Positions 18,184-26,931 are shown, numbered from the stretch's first letter. The stretch is DNA of 64,000 nt from UBA7378 sp049611805 (GCA_049611805.1 JBMZAX010000003.1:62001-126000), one strand, 5' to 3'. Numbers and translations are program-made. Notes: generated by a model not told the origin, from the sequence alone.

Positions 18184-18785
18184 AAATCGGCGGGCTGTGC
18201 GAGCGCGGTTTGCAGTTTTGCGTGATAGGCGGTGCGCGGAATTTCCTTCAATCCGAAGCGCGCCAAATGGTCGGTGGCAAACTGGCAGTCGAGCAGGGCG
18301 AAGCCCGCATATTTAAGCCGCGCGACAAGATAGGTAAGCGCAATTTTGCTGGCATCGGTTTGGCGCGAGAACATGCTTTCGCCGAAAAACGCGCCCGCTA
18401 TACACACGCCATAAAGCCCGCCAACCAAGCGTTCCTCCGACCAGCATTCGACGCTATGCGCATGGCCCATGGCGTGCAGCTTGCAATAGGCAGACAGAAT
18501 ATCATCATTGATCCAGCTTGACGGTCGGTCGGCTGACGCCATGCGGCACGCTTCGATTGTCCGGCGAAAATCCGTGTCGATGCGCATGTCAAACGGTGCC
18601 TGTTTGATGGTGCGTATCAGTCGGCGGGGCACATGAAACCCGTCAAGCGGCATCACGCCGCGCATTTGCGGGTCTACCCAAAAGGTTTCGGGGTCATCAA
18701 CAGCGTCGGCCATGGGAAACAGGCCCTGACGATATGCGTGAATGATAAGCTGGGGTGTCAGATACGGGTCAGCCGATGCGCTCAC
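18120..18785 (-). CDS. aat: Leucyl/phenylalanyl-tRNA--protein transferase
   Basis: N-end rule enzyme that adds Leu or Phe from tRNA to N-terminal Arg or Lys of proteins, marking them for ClpAP. 221 residues from a GTG start that overlaps the accC stop (GTGA). Family motifs are YRQGLFPMAD, WVDPQMRGVMPLDGFHVPRR, VGGLYGVCIAGAFFGESMF and ALLDCQF. The C-terminal 20 residues are encoded inside the 3' end of the DUF2155 gene. It belongs to the minus-strand run aroQ-accB-accC-aat. Confidence 0.94.
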   Translation of the reverse strand: MSASADPYLTPQLIIHAYRQGLFPMADAVDDPETFWVDPQMRGVMPLDGFHVPRRLIRTIKQAPFDMRIDTDFRRTIEACRMASADRPSSWINDDILSAYCKLHAMGHAHSVECWSEERLVGGLYGVCIAGAFFGESMFSRQTDASKIALTYLVARLKYAGFALLDCQFATDHLARFGLKEIPRTAYHAKLQTALAQPADFHLMPVNLSPVEVLHAVGHKS

Positions 18786-20131
18786 GCCGTACCGTCGCGG
18801 TCAAGAAAATTCTCAAGCCAGTGAATGTCATAATCGGCGTTTTGGAAGTCTTCATTTTCCAGCAAATCGTCGAACAGCGGCAGGGTGGTTTCCACCCCGT
18901 CAATGGCGCATTCGTAAAGCGCACGATAAAGCCGCATCAGGCAGTCTTTCCGGTCGGTGCCGTGAACGATCAGCTTACCGATCAGGCTGTCGTAAAAGGG
19001 CGGTATCGCATAGCCGCCATATACCGCACTGTCCATGCGCACGCCAAGGCCGCCCGGCGGGTGATAGGTCTGGATGACACCCGGCGACGGCATGAAGGTG
19101 CGGGGGTTTTCAGCATTGATACGACATTCAATGGCGTGGCCGCTCAGCGTCAAATCGTCTTGGGAAAAGCTCAGTCGCTCGCCATTTGCGATTCTGATTT
19201 GCTCGCGCACAAGGTCAACGCCGGTAATCATTTCCGTGACGGGATGCTCAACCTGCAGACGTGTGTTCATTTCAATGAAATAAAATTCGCCGCCCTCATA
19301 TAAAAACTCGACCGTGCCGACGCCCAGATATTGCATGCCCTCCATCGCGTCGGTGACAATTTTGCCAATCGCGGCGCGCGCGGCAGTGTCCAGCACCGTT
19401 GAGGGGGCTTCTTCCAGAACCTTCTGGTGGCGGCGTTGCAAGGAGCAGTCGCGCTCGCCCAGATGCACGGCATTGCCGTGCGAGTCGCAAGCGACCTGAA
19501 TTTCAATATGGCGGGGTTTTTCGAGATATTTTTCGATATAGACCGCATCATCACCGAAGGCGGCCTTGGCTTCGCTGCGCGCGGTGGTGAAGGCCTCGGC
19601 CAGTTCATCCTCGCTGCGCGCGATTTTCATGCCGCGCCCGCCGCCGCCGGAAGCGGCTTTCACCAGCACCGGAAAGCCCATATCACGGGCCAGTTCCAGC
19701 GCGGCATCGCTGGTTTTCACTTCGCCATCCGAGCCCGGAACAACGGGAATGCCAAGCTCAATGGCTTTGGCCTTGGCGGCGATTTTGTCCCCCATCAGGC
19801 GGATGTGATCGGCCTTGGGGCCGATAAAGCGGATATTATGGGCGTCCAGAATGTCGGCAAATTTTGCGTTTTCCGACAAAAACCCATAGCCCGGATGCAC
19901 CGCATCCGCGCCGGTAATTTCGCAGGCCGCAATGATGGCCGGAATGCTCAAATAGCTTTGCGCGGCCGAAGGCGGGCCGATGCATACGCTTTCATCGGCG
20001 AGGTGAACATGCATGGCGTCTTCATCCGCCGTGGAATGAACGGCGACGGACTGAATGCCCATTTCCCGACAGGCACGAATGACGCGCAGGGCAATTTCGC
20101 CACGATTGGCAATGAGTATTTTTGAGATCAT
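18782..20131 (-). CDS. accC: Acetyl-CoA carboxylase biotin carboxylase subunit
   Basis: ATP-dependent carboxylation of the biotin on AccB, the first half-reaction of fatty acid synthesis. 449 residues, as expected for a stand-alone subunit. It begins MISKILIANRGEIALRVIRA and has the ATP-grasp glycine loop KAASGGGGRGMKI, the motif ERDCSLQRRHQKVLEEAPS and the catalytic FIEMNTRLQVEHPVTE. It starts 3 nt after accB and overlaps aat by 4 nt, so all are probably one transcript. Confidence 0.97.
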   Translation of the reverse strand: MISKILIANRGEIALRVIRACREMGIQSVAVHSTADEDAMHVHLADESVCIGPPSAAQSYLSIPAIIAACEITGADAVHPGYGFLSENAKFADILDAHNIRFIGPKADHIRLMGDKIAAKAKAIELGIPVVPGSDGEVKTSDAALELARDMGFPVLVKAASGGGGRGMKIARSEDELAEAFTTARSEAKAAFGDDAVYIEKYLEKPRHIEIQVACDSHGNAVHLGERDCSLQRRHQKVLEEAPSTVLDTAARAAIGKIVTDAMEGMQYLGVGTVEFLYEGGEFYFIEMNTRLQVEHPVTEMITGVDLVREQIRIANGERLSFSQDDLTLSGHAIECRINAENPRTFMPSPGVIQTYHPPGGLGVRMDSAVYGGYAIPPFYDSLIGKLIVHGTDRKDCLMRLYRALYECAIDGVETTLPLFDDLLENEDFQNADYDIHWLENFLDRDGTA

Positions 20132-20134
20132 GGT

Positions 20135-20626
20135 TTATTCAATAATGACCAAAGGCTGATCAAATTCGACCGGCTGTTCATTCTGCACGATTATCCGGGT
20201 AATTTTGCCCGCGCGCGGGGCGGTGATCGGGTTCATGGTTTTCATGGCTTCCACAATCAGCAATGTCTGGCCCTCGCTTACCGTGTCACCGACCTTGATA
20301 AAGGCCGCAGCACCCGGCTCCGGCGACAAATATGCCGTGCCGACCATGGGCGATTTGACGGCACCGGGATGGGTGGCCGGATCTTCGGCTGAGTCTGTGG
20401 CGGGTGCGGGCTCATCTGCGGTATCAGCCTCGGCAGCTTCGGCCGGTGCGGCCAAGGGCGCGCTTGCGGGCGGCGGCGCGGGCACATAAGCCGTGGTGGC
20501 TTGGCCTCCGGAGCGGGCAACTTTGATGCGCATGCCGCCGGATTCAATCTCGATTTCGGTCAGGCCGGTTGCGTTGAGCAACTCTGCCAAATCCTTAATC
20601 ACCTGACTGTCGGGAAGTTTTGCCAT
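20135..20626 (-). CDS. accB: Acetyl-CoA carboxylase biotin carboxyl carrier protein
   Basis: 163-residue carrier whose biotinyl-lysine lies in VEAMKTMNPI near the C-terminus. The N-terminal helix region (QVIKDLAELLNATGLTEIEI) is joined to the biotinyl domain by an Ala/Pro-rich flexible linker (about residues 45-90), as in E. coli AccB. The domain includes SPMVGTAYLSPEPGAAAFI with the usual thumb-like insert. It lies 13 nt after aroQ and directly before accC. Confidence 0.96.
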   Translation of the reverse strand: MAKLPDSQVIKDLAELLNATGLTEIEIESGGMRIKVARSGGQATTAYVPAPPPASAPLAAPAEAAEADTADEPAPATDSAEDPATHPGAVKSPMVGTAYLSPEPGAAAFIKVGDTVSEGQTLLIVEAMKTMNPITAPRAGKITRIIVQNEQPVEFDQPLVIIE

Positions 20627-20639
20627 GAATTTCGACCCC

Positions 20640-21083
20640 TTATTCCTTTATCAGCGTTGCAATCGCGTCGACGGCAAGAAGATATCCCTTCGGGCCGAGG
20701 CCGCATATCACACCCTGAACGGTTGGCGATATATATGAGTGATGGCGAAAAGGTTCGCGCGCGAAAATATTGGACAAATGCACCTCAATGGCAGGTATTT
20801 CAAGCGCCTGAAGCGCATCGTGAAGCGCGATTGAAGTGTGTGTATAGGCACCGGCATTGAGGATGAGCCCACCGGCCGTGCTGCGGGCGGCCTGCACCAT
20901 GTCCACCAATGCGCCTTCGTCATTGCTCTGGTCGAATTTCAGTTCCAGATCATATTCGCCAAGGCGCGCGGCGCACATGCGCTCTATGTCGGCCAGCGTC
21001 GATGTGCCATATATTTCAGGCTCGCGTGACCCCAATAGGTTAAGGTTGGGCCCGTTAAGGATATGTACCGGTCTGGCAACCAA
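20640..21083 (-). CDS. aroQ: 3-dehydroquinate dehydratase, type II
   Basis: Third step of the shikimate pathway, a dodecameric enzyme. 147 residues. The start is a TTG at 21083: it has a strong ribosome binding site (GAGGTGA, 5 nt upstream) and the family N-terminus VHILNGPNLNLLGSREPEIY follows, while the nearest ATG is out of frame. Catalytic-region motifs are NAGAYTHTSIALHDAL and IEVHLSNIFAREPFRHHSY. It heads the minus-strand run to aat and is divergent from thiS. Confidence 0.95.
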   Translation of the reverse strand: MVARPVHILNGPNLNLLGSREPEIYGTSTLADIERMCAARLGEYDLELKFDQSNDEGALVDMVQAARSTAGGLILNAGAYTHTSIALHDALQALEIPAIEVHLSNIFAREPFRHHSYISPTVQGVICGLGPKGYLLAVDAIATLIKE

Positions 21084-21133
21084 GATATCACCTCGTCATG
21101 TGGCCCGATGTGTAAAATCAAGGCCGTCATGCC

Positions 21134-21161
21134 TTGGCAGTAACCGAGATTTGGATAAAGT
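21134..21161 (+). promoter_or_regulatory. Candidate promoter of thiS-thiG
   Basis: TTGGCA and TAAAGT are 16 nt apart, about 70 nt before the thiS ATG. The leader shows none of the conserved TPP-riboswitch core. A short hairpin (CAAGGC, 6-nt loop, GCCTTG at 21119-21136) overlaps the -35. Confidence 0.3.
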
Positions 21162-21229
21162 GCAAGCCTAACCATGTGTTTGACGCCATGGCAGGTGAAA
21201 CGAAAAGCGGCGAAAAGGCGCATAATGCA

Positions 21230-21433
21230 ATGAAAATTACCGTAAATGGCGAAGACCGGCATTTTGATGCGCCGCTGTCGATTGCGGGCCTGCTCGTGAA
21301 CCTTGGTATTGCGGGGGGTAAGGTGGCGATTGAACGGAATCTGGAAATTGTGCCGAAATCGGCTTATGAAACCATTGGGCTGAGTGATGGCGACCGGATC
21401 GAAATCGTGCATTTTATCGGAGGAGGCGCCTGA
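21230..21433 (+). CDS. thiS: Sulfur carrier protein ThiS
   Basis: 67-residue ubiquitin-like carrier that delivers sulfur for the thiazole ring of thiamine. The ATG at 21230 starts the family sequence MKITVNGEDRHFDAPLS; an in-frame opening from 21134 would add 32 unrelated residues. The fold ends GDRIEIVHFIGGGA. ThiS is normally adenylated and thiocarboxylated on a C-terminal glycine, so the extra alanine after the glycines is unusual. thiG follows 13 nt later. No thiF, thiO, thiE or thiC is in the window. Confidence 0.88.
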   Translation: MKITVNGEDRHFDAPLSIAGLLVNLGIAGGKVAIERNLEIVPKSAYETIGLSDGDRIEIVHFIGGGA

Positions 21434-21446
21434 GGGCGAAACGGAT

Positions 21447-22235
21447 ATGACCAAACAGGCAACCGACACAGACCCGCTGGTGATTGCGGGCCGCACGTTC
21501 TCCTCGCGGCTGATTATCGGCACGGGAAAATACAAAGATTATGCCGAAAACGCCGCCGCCGCCGAGGCATCGGGTGCGGAAATCGTCACCGTGGCGGTCA
21601 GGCGGGTGAATTTGTCCGACCCCTCGGCGCCGATGCTGGTGGATTATGTGAGCCCGGAAAAATACACATTTTTGCCGAATACGGCGGGGTGCTTTACCGG
21701 TGAGGATGCCGTGCGCACCTTAAGGCTGGCGCGCGAGGCCGGCGGCTGGTCGCTGGTGAAATTGGAAGTTCTGGGCGATGAAAAAACGCTCTATCCGAAT
21801 ATGCCCGAAACCCTGCGCGCGGCTGAATTGCTGATAAGCGACGGTTTTGAGGTCATGGTCTATTGCAGTGACGACCCGATTATGGCGCGCGAGTTGGAAG
21901 ATATTGGCTGTTGCGCCATCATGCCGCTCGGCGCGCCCATCGGGTCGGGGCTGGGCATTCAAAATCCGGTCAATATTCGCCTGATTGTTGAACAGGCCAA
22001 AGTGCCCGTGCTGGTCGATGCCGGGGTGGGCACGGCCTCCGACGCCGCCGTTGCCATGGAGCTTGGTTGCGACGGCGTGTTGATGAATACGGCGATTGCC
22101 GAAGCCAAAGACCCGCTGCAAATGGCGCGCGCCATGCGCCATGCGGTGATTGCGGGGCGCGAGGCATATCTGGCCGGACGCATGGGCAAGCGGCTTTATG
22201 CCGACCCCAGTTCGCCGCTTGCCGGATTGATTTAA
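21447..22235 (+). CDS. thiG: Thiazole synthase ThiG
   Basis: Condenses deoxyxylulose phosphate, dehydroglycine and ThiS thiocarboxylate into thiazole phosphate. 262 residues from the ATG at 21447. The TIM barrel shows SRLIIGTGKYKDYAENAAAA, the Schiff-base lysine Lys105 in SLVKLEVLGDEKTLYPN, PLGAPIGSGLGIQN and VLVDAGVGTASDAA. It pairs with thiS upstream. Its TAA stop shares bases with the stop of the convergent DsbA-family gene. Confidence 0.96.
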   Translation: MTKQATDTDPLVIAGRTFSSRLIIGTGKYKDYAENAAAAEASGAEIVTVAVRRVNLSDPSAPMLVDYVSPEKYTFLPNTAGCFTGEDAVRTLRLAREAGGWSLVKLEVLGDEKTLYPNMPETLRAAELLISDGFEVMVYCSDDPIMARELEDIGCCAIMPLGAPIGSGLGIQNPVNIRLIVEQAKVPVLVDAGVGTASDAAVAMELGCDGVLMNTAIAEAKDPLQMARAMRHAVIAGREAYLAGRMGKRLYADPSSPLAGLI

Positions 22236-22975
22236 TTTGTGGTTTTGGCCTTGGGGCCCCGCGCCTCGGCGACAAGCTCGCGCAGGCGGTCTTCGGACAG
22301 CGCGCCGGGGTATATCTCGTCATTGATGACAAAAGCCGGTGTGCCGTTAATGCCGAGCGCGCCGGCGAGTGCCTGGGTGCGGTCAATGGTTTGCGAAATG
22401 GTAGCGTCGGCGGCGCGCGATTTGACGGCCTCGACATCAACCCCGATTTCTTTCAGCGTGCGCTCCAGCAAGGCCGGATTAACGCTACCCCGACTGCTCA
22501 TCAATTTGGAGTGATAGGTTAGAAATTTAAGCTGTTCGTCAAGCGCCAGCGCATAGCTGGCCGCGGTGCGCGAGTTGTCGCTCAAAATCGGAAATTCCTT
22601 GAAGACGACGCGCACATCGTCATTTTCTTCGACGATTTTCATCAATGACGGAAATACCCGTTTGCAATAGCCGCAATTATAATCGAAGAACTCAACAATC
22701 GTGACGGAGGCGTTTTTCGGCCCCAGCGTGAAATCGCTGCCGCTATTATATAATTCATCGGCATTGTCGAGAACGGACTGGCGCTGCCGCTTGGCTTCCT
22801 CCGTCGCATAATATTCCTGCAAATTGTCAAGCGCGCGTGCCAGCACGTCGGGGTTCTGCATCAGGTATTTTTCGATCTTTTTTTCAAAAGCCTCATCGGC
22901 CAGAACTTCATTGGTCAGTATCGGCGCGGCAAATATTGCGAGCAGGGAACTTATAATCAGGCATTTTCTTATCAT
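22232..22975 (-). CDS. DsbA-family thioredoxin-fold protein, exported
   Basis: 247 residues from the ATG at 22975, with a signal peptide (MIRKCLIISSLLAIFAAPIL, cleavage likely after VLA). After a helical segment (about 28-75) the thioredoxin-like DsbA domain begins: VTIVEFFDYNCGYCKRVFPS with the redox pair Cys101-Cys104 and a Gly-Tyr between. The cis-proline strand GINGTPAFVIND is present. It probably oxidises or isomerises disulfides in the periplasm (Com1/DsbA-like). The start lies 8 nt after the M48 gene, so the two are likely cotranscribed. Confidence 0.9.
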   Translation of the reverse strand: MIRKCLIISSLLAIFAAPILTNEVLADEAFEKKIEKYLMQNPDVLARALDNLQEYYATEEAKRQRQSVLDNADELYNSGSDFTLGPKNASVTIVEFFDYNCGYCKRVFPSLMKIVEENDDVRVVFKEFPILSDNSRTAASYALALDEQLKFLTYHSKLMSSRGSVNPALLERTLKEIGVDVEAVKSRAADATISQTIDRTQALAGALGINGTPAFVINDEIYPGALSEDRLRELVAEARGPKAKTTN

Positions 22976-22983
22976 TTTATCTC

Positions 22984-24333
22984 CTAACGGCCTGCGCCAC
23001 GGGCGCGGGCAATTTCCAGAATATCCGTTGTCCGGATTTTTTCGGGCGACCCGTCGGGCAACCCTTTTATCGCACGTCTGGCATGCTTTAACGCTTCCGG
23101 CCGGCCCAAAAGGGCGAAATACTCGGCCAACGCCCATTCAGCATAAGCCACACGCTGCATCTGGCCGAATGCTTTGGAAAGCTGAAAATATGCTGTTGTA
23201 TTGGCCGAATCAAGCCGCAAAGCCTTGCGCAGGTTGTTTTCTGCCGCAAGGTTGAATTTTTGCGACACCTCGCCACCGCTTTCGGCAATGCTCAGCTGGG
23301 TTGTTGCCAGACCGATCAAAAGCAAAGGTTGGTCGGGGGCAAGTTCCACTGATTTTTCATAAGCCGCCAAGCCGTTGGCGGCGCGCCCGGCTTCGTAATT
23401 CACCTGCCCTTTGAGTTCGTGAAACCAGGGCGAGTTGGGCGACTGGGCAATCAGTGCATCAATTTCGCGCAAAGCCGTATCAAGCTGGCCCTGTCGGTGC
23501 AGGGCAATGGCGCGGGCATAACGCGAGGGCATATCGGTATTTTTGCTCGGATAACGGCGCAGCGTGGTCGACGGATGGTCAAGAAACCCCCTGATTTTGG
23601 CTTGCGCCATTTTATGGCGATGGCGCATCTCGGCACTGTCTTCGACATCACGATAAGCCGAAAGCTCGGCCCCGCGTGTGAAGCTGGCAACGCGCTCACG
23701 CGACAGCGGGTGGGAACGGATATAAGGGTCTTGGCTGACCTCGGAGAGAATTTCCTGGTCTGCCAGCATGTCCATCATGCGGATAATGCCGTTGGGAGAT
23801 TGGCCCGTATCTTCCAAAAGCCGCAGGGCAATCACATCGGCGCTCGATTCCTGCGCGCGGTTGAAAGACAAAAACTTGCGCTGCACAACATGCTGGCCGC
23901 CGGTGATAAGCGCCAGCCCGACATCCGGCGCCCCCGCCAGCACTGAGCCGAGCCCCAAAATTGTTGCAACCAGCGCCGGGCGTTGGGCTTCGTTAATGGC
24001 ACCGGCCTTGCGCGACAGGTGGCCGCCGACAATATGGCCGATCTCATGCGCGATGACGCCGATCACCATATTCGGGTCTTCGGATTCGAGAATGAGGCCA
24101 GTGTGGAAATAAATATTCTGCCCATTGGCGACAAATGCGTTAAGCGACTTATTGTTGATAAGCGCAATGCCGACCGTATTCGGGTTCAACCCCGCGGCGA
24201 GAAAAAGCGGACGGCTGTAATCGGCCAGCAGGTTTTCAATCTCGGCATCGCGAATAAAGCCGCTCGCATGTGCTGTGGGATTGAAAACCACAATCCCGAT
24301 AAACACCAAAAGCAGACGAAATAATCGCATCAT
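22984..24333 (-). CDS. M48-family metalloprotease with TPR repeats (BepA/YfgC-like)
   Basis: 449 residues with a signal peptide (RLFRLLLVFIGIVVFNPTAHA). The protease domain carries the zinc motif His96-Glu-Ile-Gly-His100, a downstream ESSADVIALRLLEDTG with the third ligand Glu, and SHPLSRERV. The C-terminal half (about 270-449) holds TPR-like helices such as ALHRQGQLDTALREIDALI. This is the layout of BepA, a periplasmic protease/chaperone for outer-membrane protein assembly including LptD. ATG codons at 24333 and 24330 are both possible starts. Confidence 0.9.
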   Translation of the reverse strand: MMRLFRLLLVFIGIVVFNPTAHASGFIRDAEIENLLADYSRPLFLAAGLNPNTVGIALINNKSLNAFVANGQNIYFHTGLILESEDPNMVIGVIAHEIGHIVGGHLSRKAGAINEAQRPALVATILGLGSVLAGAPDVGLALITGGQHVVQRKFLSFNRAQESSADVIALRLLEDTGQSPNGIIRMMDMLADQEILSEVSQDPYIRSHPLSRERVASFTRGAELSAYRDVEDSAEMRHRHKMAQAKIRGFLDHPSTTLRRYPSKNTDMPSRYARAIALHRQGQLDTALREIDALIAQSPNSPWFHELKGQVNYEAGRAANGLAAYEKSVELAPDQPLLLIGLATTQLSIAESGGEVSQKFNLAAENNLRKALRLDSANTTAYFQLSKAFGQMQRVAYAEWALAEYFALLGRPEALKHARRAIKGLPDGSPEKIRTTDILEIARARGAGR

Positions 24334-24409
24334 TCAAATCCCGGATTTGGTCCCAGCTGATCTCCCATATTTGTCGCCATTGATTGTGGCAATATTATGG
24401 GGTGCGCGG

Positions 24410-24426
24410 GTCATGCAAGGCATGAC
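24410..24426 (-). other. Short hairpin downstream of rne
   Basis: A perfect 7-bp stem GTCATGC / GCATGAC with a 3-nt loop lies 18 nt after the rne stop in the transcript direction. No T-run follows, so it is not a convincing intrinsic terminator; it could protect or process the rne 3' end. Confidence 0.4.
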
Positions 24427-24443
24427 ACGACATTGCAGGAAAT

Positions 24444-26708
24444 TCAGGAACGACGCCACCAGCCTTTGCGGGCGGGCCCGGCCTCCGCATCATCGGAGGT
24501 GTCGTCAGAGGTGTCGTTGATGGCTTCACGCGCGCCCTCGTTAACGGCCATTTCCACCACGGTATCGGTGTTTTCATCCGCAGCCGCACTATCATCGGCG
24601 CTATCATCAGCCTTGCTTTCAGCGTCCGCTGCGTCCATTTCAACCGGTGCGGTCTCATCGCCCGTTTCGGCTTCGGTTACTGCGTCACTCTCTGCGTCAC
24701 TCTCTGCTTCTGAGGCAATCGCATCGGCACTATTTTCATCTGAATTTTCATCTGAAGCTGTAGCCTCGCCATCCTCGCTCCGCCGCCGACGTCGTCCACC
24801 GCGCCGCCCGCGCCGACGCCGACGCTTGGTTTTGCCTTCGTCACCATCTTCACTGTCGGCGGTCGCCCTATCGGTCTCTTCACCGGTTTCTTCCCCATCT
24901 TCGGCCACCGGTTCTTCACTGCGTTCCTGCTGTGCCTTGTTGGTCCGGCGGCGGTTGCGCTTGGGTTTTGCGGCAGCCGCATCATCGGCCAGCGCCGCCG
25001 GATCGCCCTCCATGCGCATGGTGCCTTCGCTTTCGGTCTGGTCGGGCAGGGTGAAGGCCATTTCCATGGCGGTCAGGTCGCGGTCGGCCTGAACCATCAC
25101 GCGCAGGCCCGACTGCGTTTCAATATCGAGAAGCTGTGTGCGTTTATTGTTCAGGAGATAGGTCGCCACATCTTCGGGCACATGAACGCTCAACACGCCC
25201 TCGCTGTATTTGCCGACGCGCTCGTCGATCTGACGCAACACATGCAGCGCCCGACTTTCAACCGAACGCAACATGCCGGAGCCATTGCAATGCGGGCAGG
25301 TTTCGGAACTGCCTTCCAAAACGCCGGAGCGCATGCGTTGGCGCGACATTTCAAGCAGCCCGAAACTGCTGATGCGCCCCACCTGAATGCGCGCGCGGTC
25401 TATTTTCAGCGCTTCTTTCAGGCGTTTTTCGACGGCGCGATTATTGCGGCCCTCATCCATATCGATGAAGTCGATAACCAGCAGCCCCGCCAAATCGCGC
25501 AAGCGCGCTTGGCGCGCAACTTCCGTTGCAGCTTCGAGATTGGTTGCAAGGGCGGTTTTCTCCACCGAATATTCGCGCGTGGATTTGCCCGAATTCACGT
25601 CGACCGCCACCAGCGCTTCGGTCTGGTTAATCACCAGATAGCCGCCGGACGGCAGTGTCACCACCGGATTGAACATGGCGGCCAGCTTGTCTTCCACCGA
25701 TGTCTGGCGGAACAGCGCATCCGTATCCGTGTGCTGTTTGACCTTTCGTGCATGGCTGGGCATAAGCAGTTTCATATAGCTGCGCGCCAGCTTGTAACCG
25801 TCAGCCCCGCTGACGACAACTTCTTCAAAATCCTTGCTGTAAATATCGCGGATACATCGCTGGATGAGGTTGCCCTCTTCATAAACCAATGCCGGCGCAG
25901 AGCTGTTAACCGTAATCTCGCGCACATTTTCCCAAAGCCGCCACAAATATTGCCAGTCACGCCGGATTTCGGCCAGCGTGCGCTGTGCGCCTGCGGTGCG
26001 AACAATCAGCCCCATGCCGTCGGGCACATCCAGCTTTCCGACGATGGTTTTCAGTTTTTTGCGGTCTGTCGCATTGTTAATCTTGCGGGAAATGCCGCCA
26101 CCGCGTGCGGTGTTGGGCATCAGCACACAATAGCGTCCGGCAAGCGACAAATATGTGGTAAGCGCAGCACCCTTATTGCCGCGCTCTTCTTTCAGCACCT
26201 GCACAAGAATGATTTGGCGCCGCTTGATGACTTCCTGAATTTTATATTTGCGATAAAGCGCGCGCCGGCTCAGCGGCGTTGAGGCTTCTTCATGTGCGTC
26301 ACCGCCGACATCTTCAACATCACCGGCTTCGCCATTTTCCTCATTGTCTTCACCGTTTTCGCCGCCCTCACTGTCGCCATCTTCCGTCTCGGCATCGTGC
26401 GAGGCGGCATTTTCGCGGTCTTCTTCGGCTTGCTCGCGCAGCAATTCCTCACGGTCGCTGACCGGGATTTGATAATAATCGGGGTGAATTTCGTTAAAGG
26501 CGAGGAAACCGTGCCGGTTGCCGCCATATTCCACAAAAGCCGCCTGTAGCGACGGCTCAACGCGGGTTACTTTTGCCAGATATATATTGCCGCGCAGGGG
26601 GGACTTTGCGCTGGATTCAAAATCAAATTCGTCGATCTGATTGTTGTTCAAAACCACCACACGGGTTTCTTCCGGGTGGACGGCATCGATAAGCATACGT
26701 TTTGTCAT
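24444..26708 (-). CDS. rne: Ribonuclease E
   Basis: Essential endoribonuclease and degradosome scaffold. 754 residues from the ATG at 26708 (GGAG upstream). The S1 domain (about 35-165) is split by a very acidic insert, about residues 86-146. The DNase I-like catalytic part has metal-binding Asp370 (LVAVDVNSGKS) and Asp413 (LLVIDFIDMDEG). The zinc link is Cys471-x2-Cys474 (TCPHCNGSG). The C-terminal 190 residues are low complexity: Arg-rich RNA-binding patches (RRRRRGRRGGRRRRR) alternating with Asp/Glu/Ala/Ser stretches built partly from 12-bp duplications. Confidence 0.96.
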   Translation of the reverse strand: MTKRMLIDAVHPEETRVVVLNNNQIDEFDFESSAKSPLRGNIYLAKVTRVEPSLQAAFVEYGGNRHGFLAFNEIHPDYYQIPVSDREELLREQAEEDRENAASHDAETEDGDSEGGENGEDNEENGEAGDVEDVGGDAHEEASTPLSRRALYRKYKIQEVIKRRQIILVQVLKEERGNKGAALTTYLSLAGRYCVLMPNTARGGGISRKINNATDRKKLKTIVGKLDVPDGMGLIVRTAGAQRTLAEIRRDWQYLWRLWENVREITVNSSAPALVYEEGNLIQRCIRDIYSKDFEEVVVSGADGYKLARSYMKLLMPSHARKVKQHTDTDALFRQTSVEDKLAAMFNPVVTLPSGGYLVINQTEALVAVDVNSGKSTREYSVEKTALATNLEAATEVARQARLRDLAGLLVIDFIDMDEGRNNRAVEKRLKEALKIDRARIQVGRISSFGLLEMSRQRMRSGVLEGSSETCPHCNGSGMLRSVESRALHVLRQIDERVGKYSEGVLSVHVPEDVATYLLNNKRTQLLDIETQSGLRVMVQADRDLTAMEMAFTLPDQTESEGTMRMEGDPAALADDAAAAKPKRNRRRTNKAQQERSEEPVAEDGEETGEETDRATADSEDGDEGKTKRRRRRGRRGGRRRRRSEDGEATASDENSDENSADAIASEAESDAESDAVTEAETGDETAPVEMDAADAESKADDSADDSAAADENTDTVVEMAVNEGAREAINDTSDDTSDDAEAGPARKGWWRRS
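24681..24704. repeat. 12-bp tandem duplication in the rne acidic tail
   Basis: Two exact copies of tgcgtcactctc in frame with rne, encoding part of an ESDAESDA-type stretch. Confidence 0.8.
24732..24755. repeat. Second 12-bp tandem duplication in the rne acidic tail
   Basis: Two exact copies of attttcatctga in frame with rne, encoding SDENSDEN. Confidence 0.8.
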
Positions 26709-26931
26709 AAAAATCTCCGGGGGCACCGCGGCGCACTGGCTTGCAAGAGCCGTGGTCAACGTCGATGCCAAAAAAATTGGGTCGGTACAAAGAGGCGTGG
26801 CTACGCCGCAAATCATCCGGCGCGTCCGAAAAACTCGGTGCAGCGTGAATTAAATTCAGAGGGGATATGCCGGGAGCAGCCAAAATGTTTTTCTCTCTGT
26901 TGTCTGATGCGCTGCGGTTTTTTGCCTCGCG

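Noticed and set aside
21084..21229. Possible TPP riboswitch before thiS
   Set aside because: I looked for the conserved core segments (CUGAGA and the ACCUGAUCUGG-like part) and found neither.
20984..21535. A 183-codon minus-strand frame over the aroQ start and thiS
   Set aside because: It overlaps two supported genes and shows no family signal. It does use the ATG near the aroQ start, but out of frame with aroQ.
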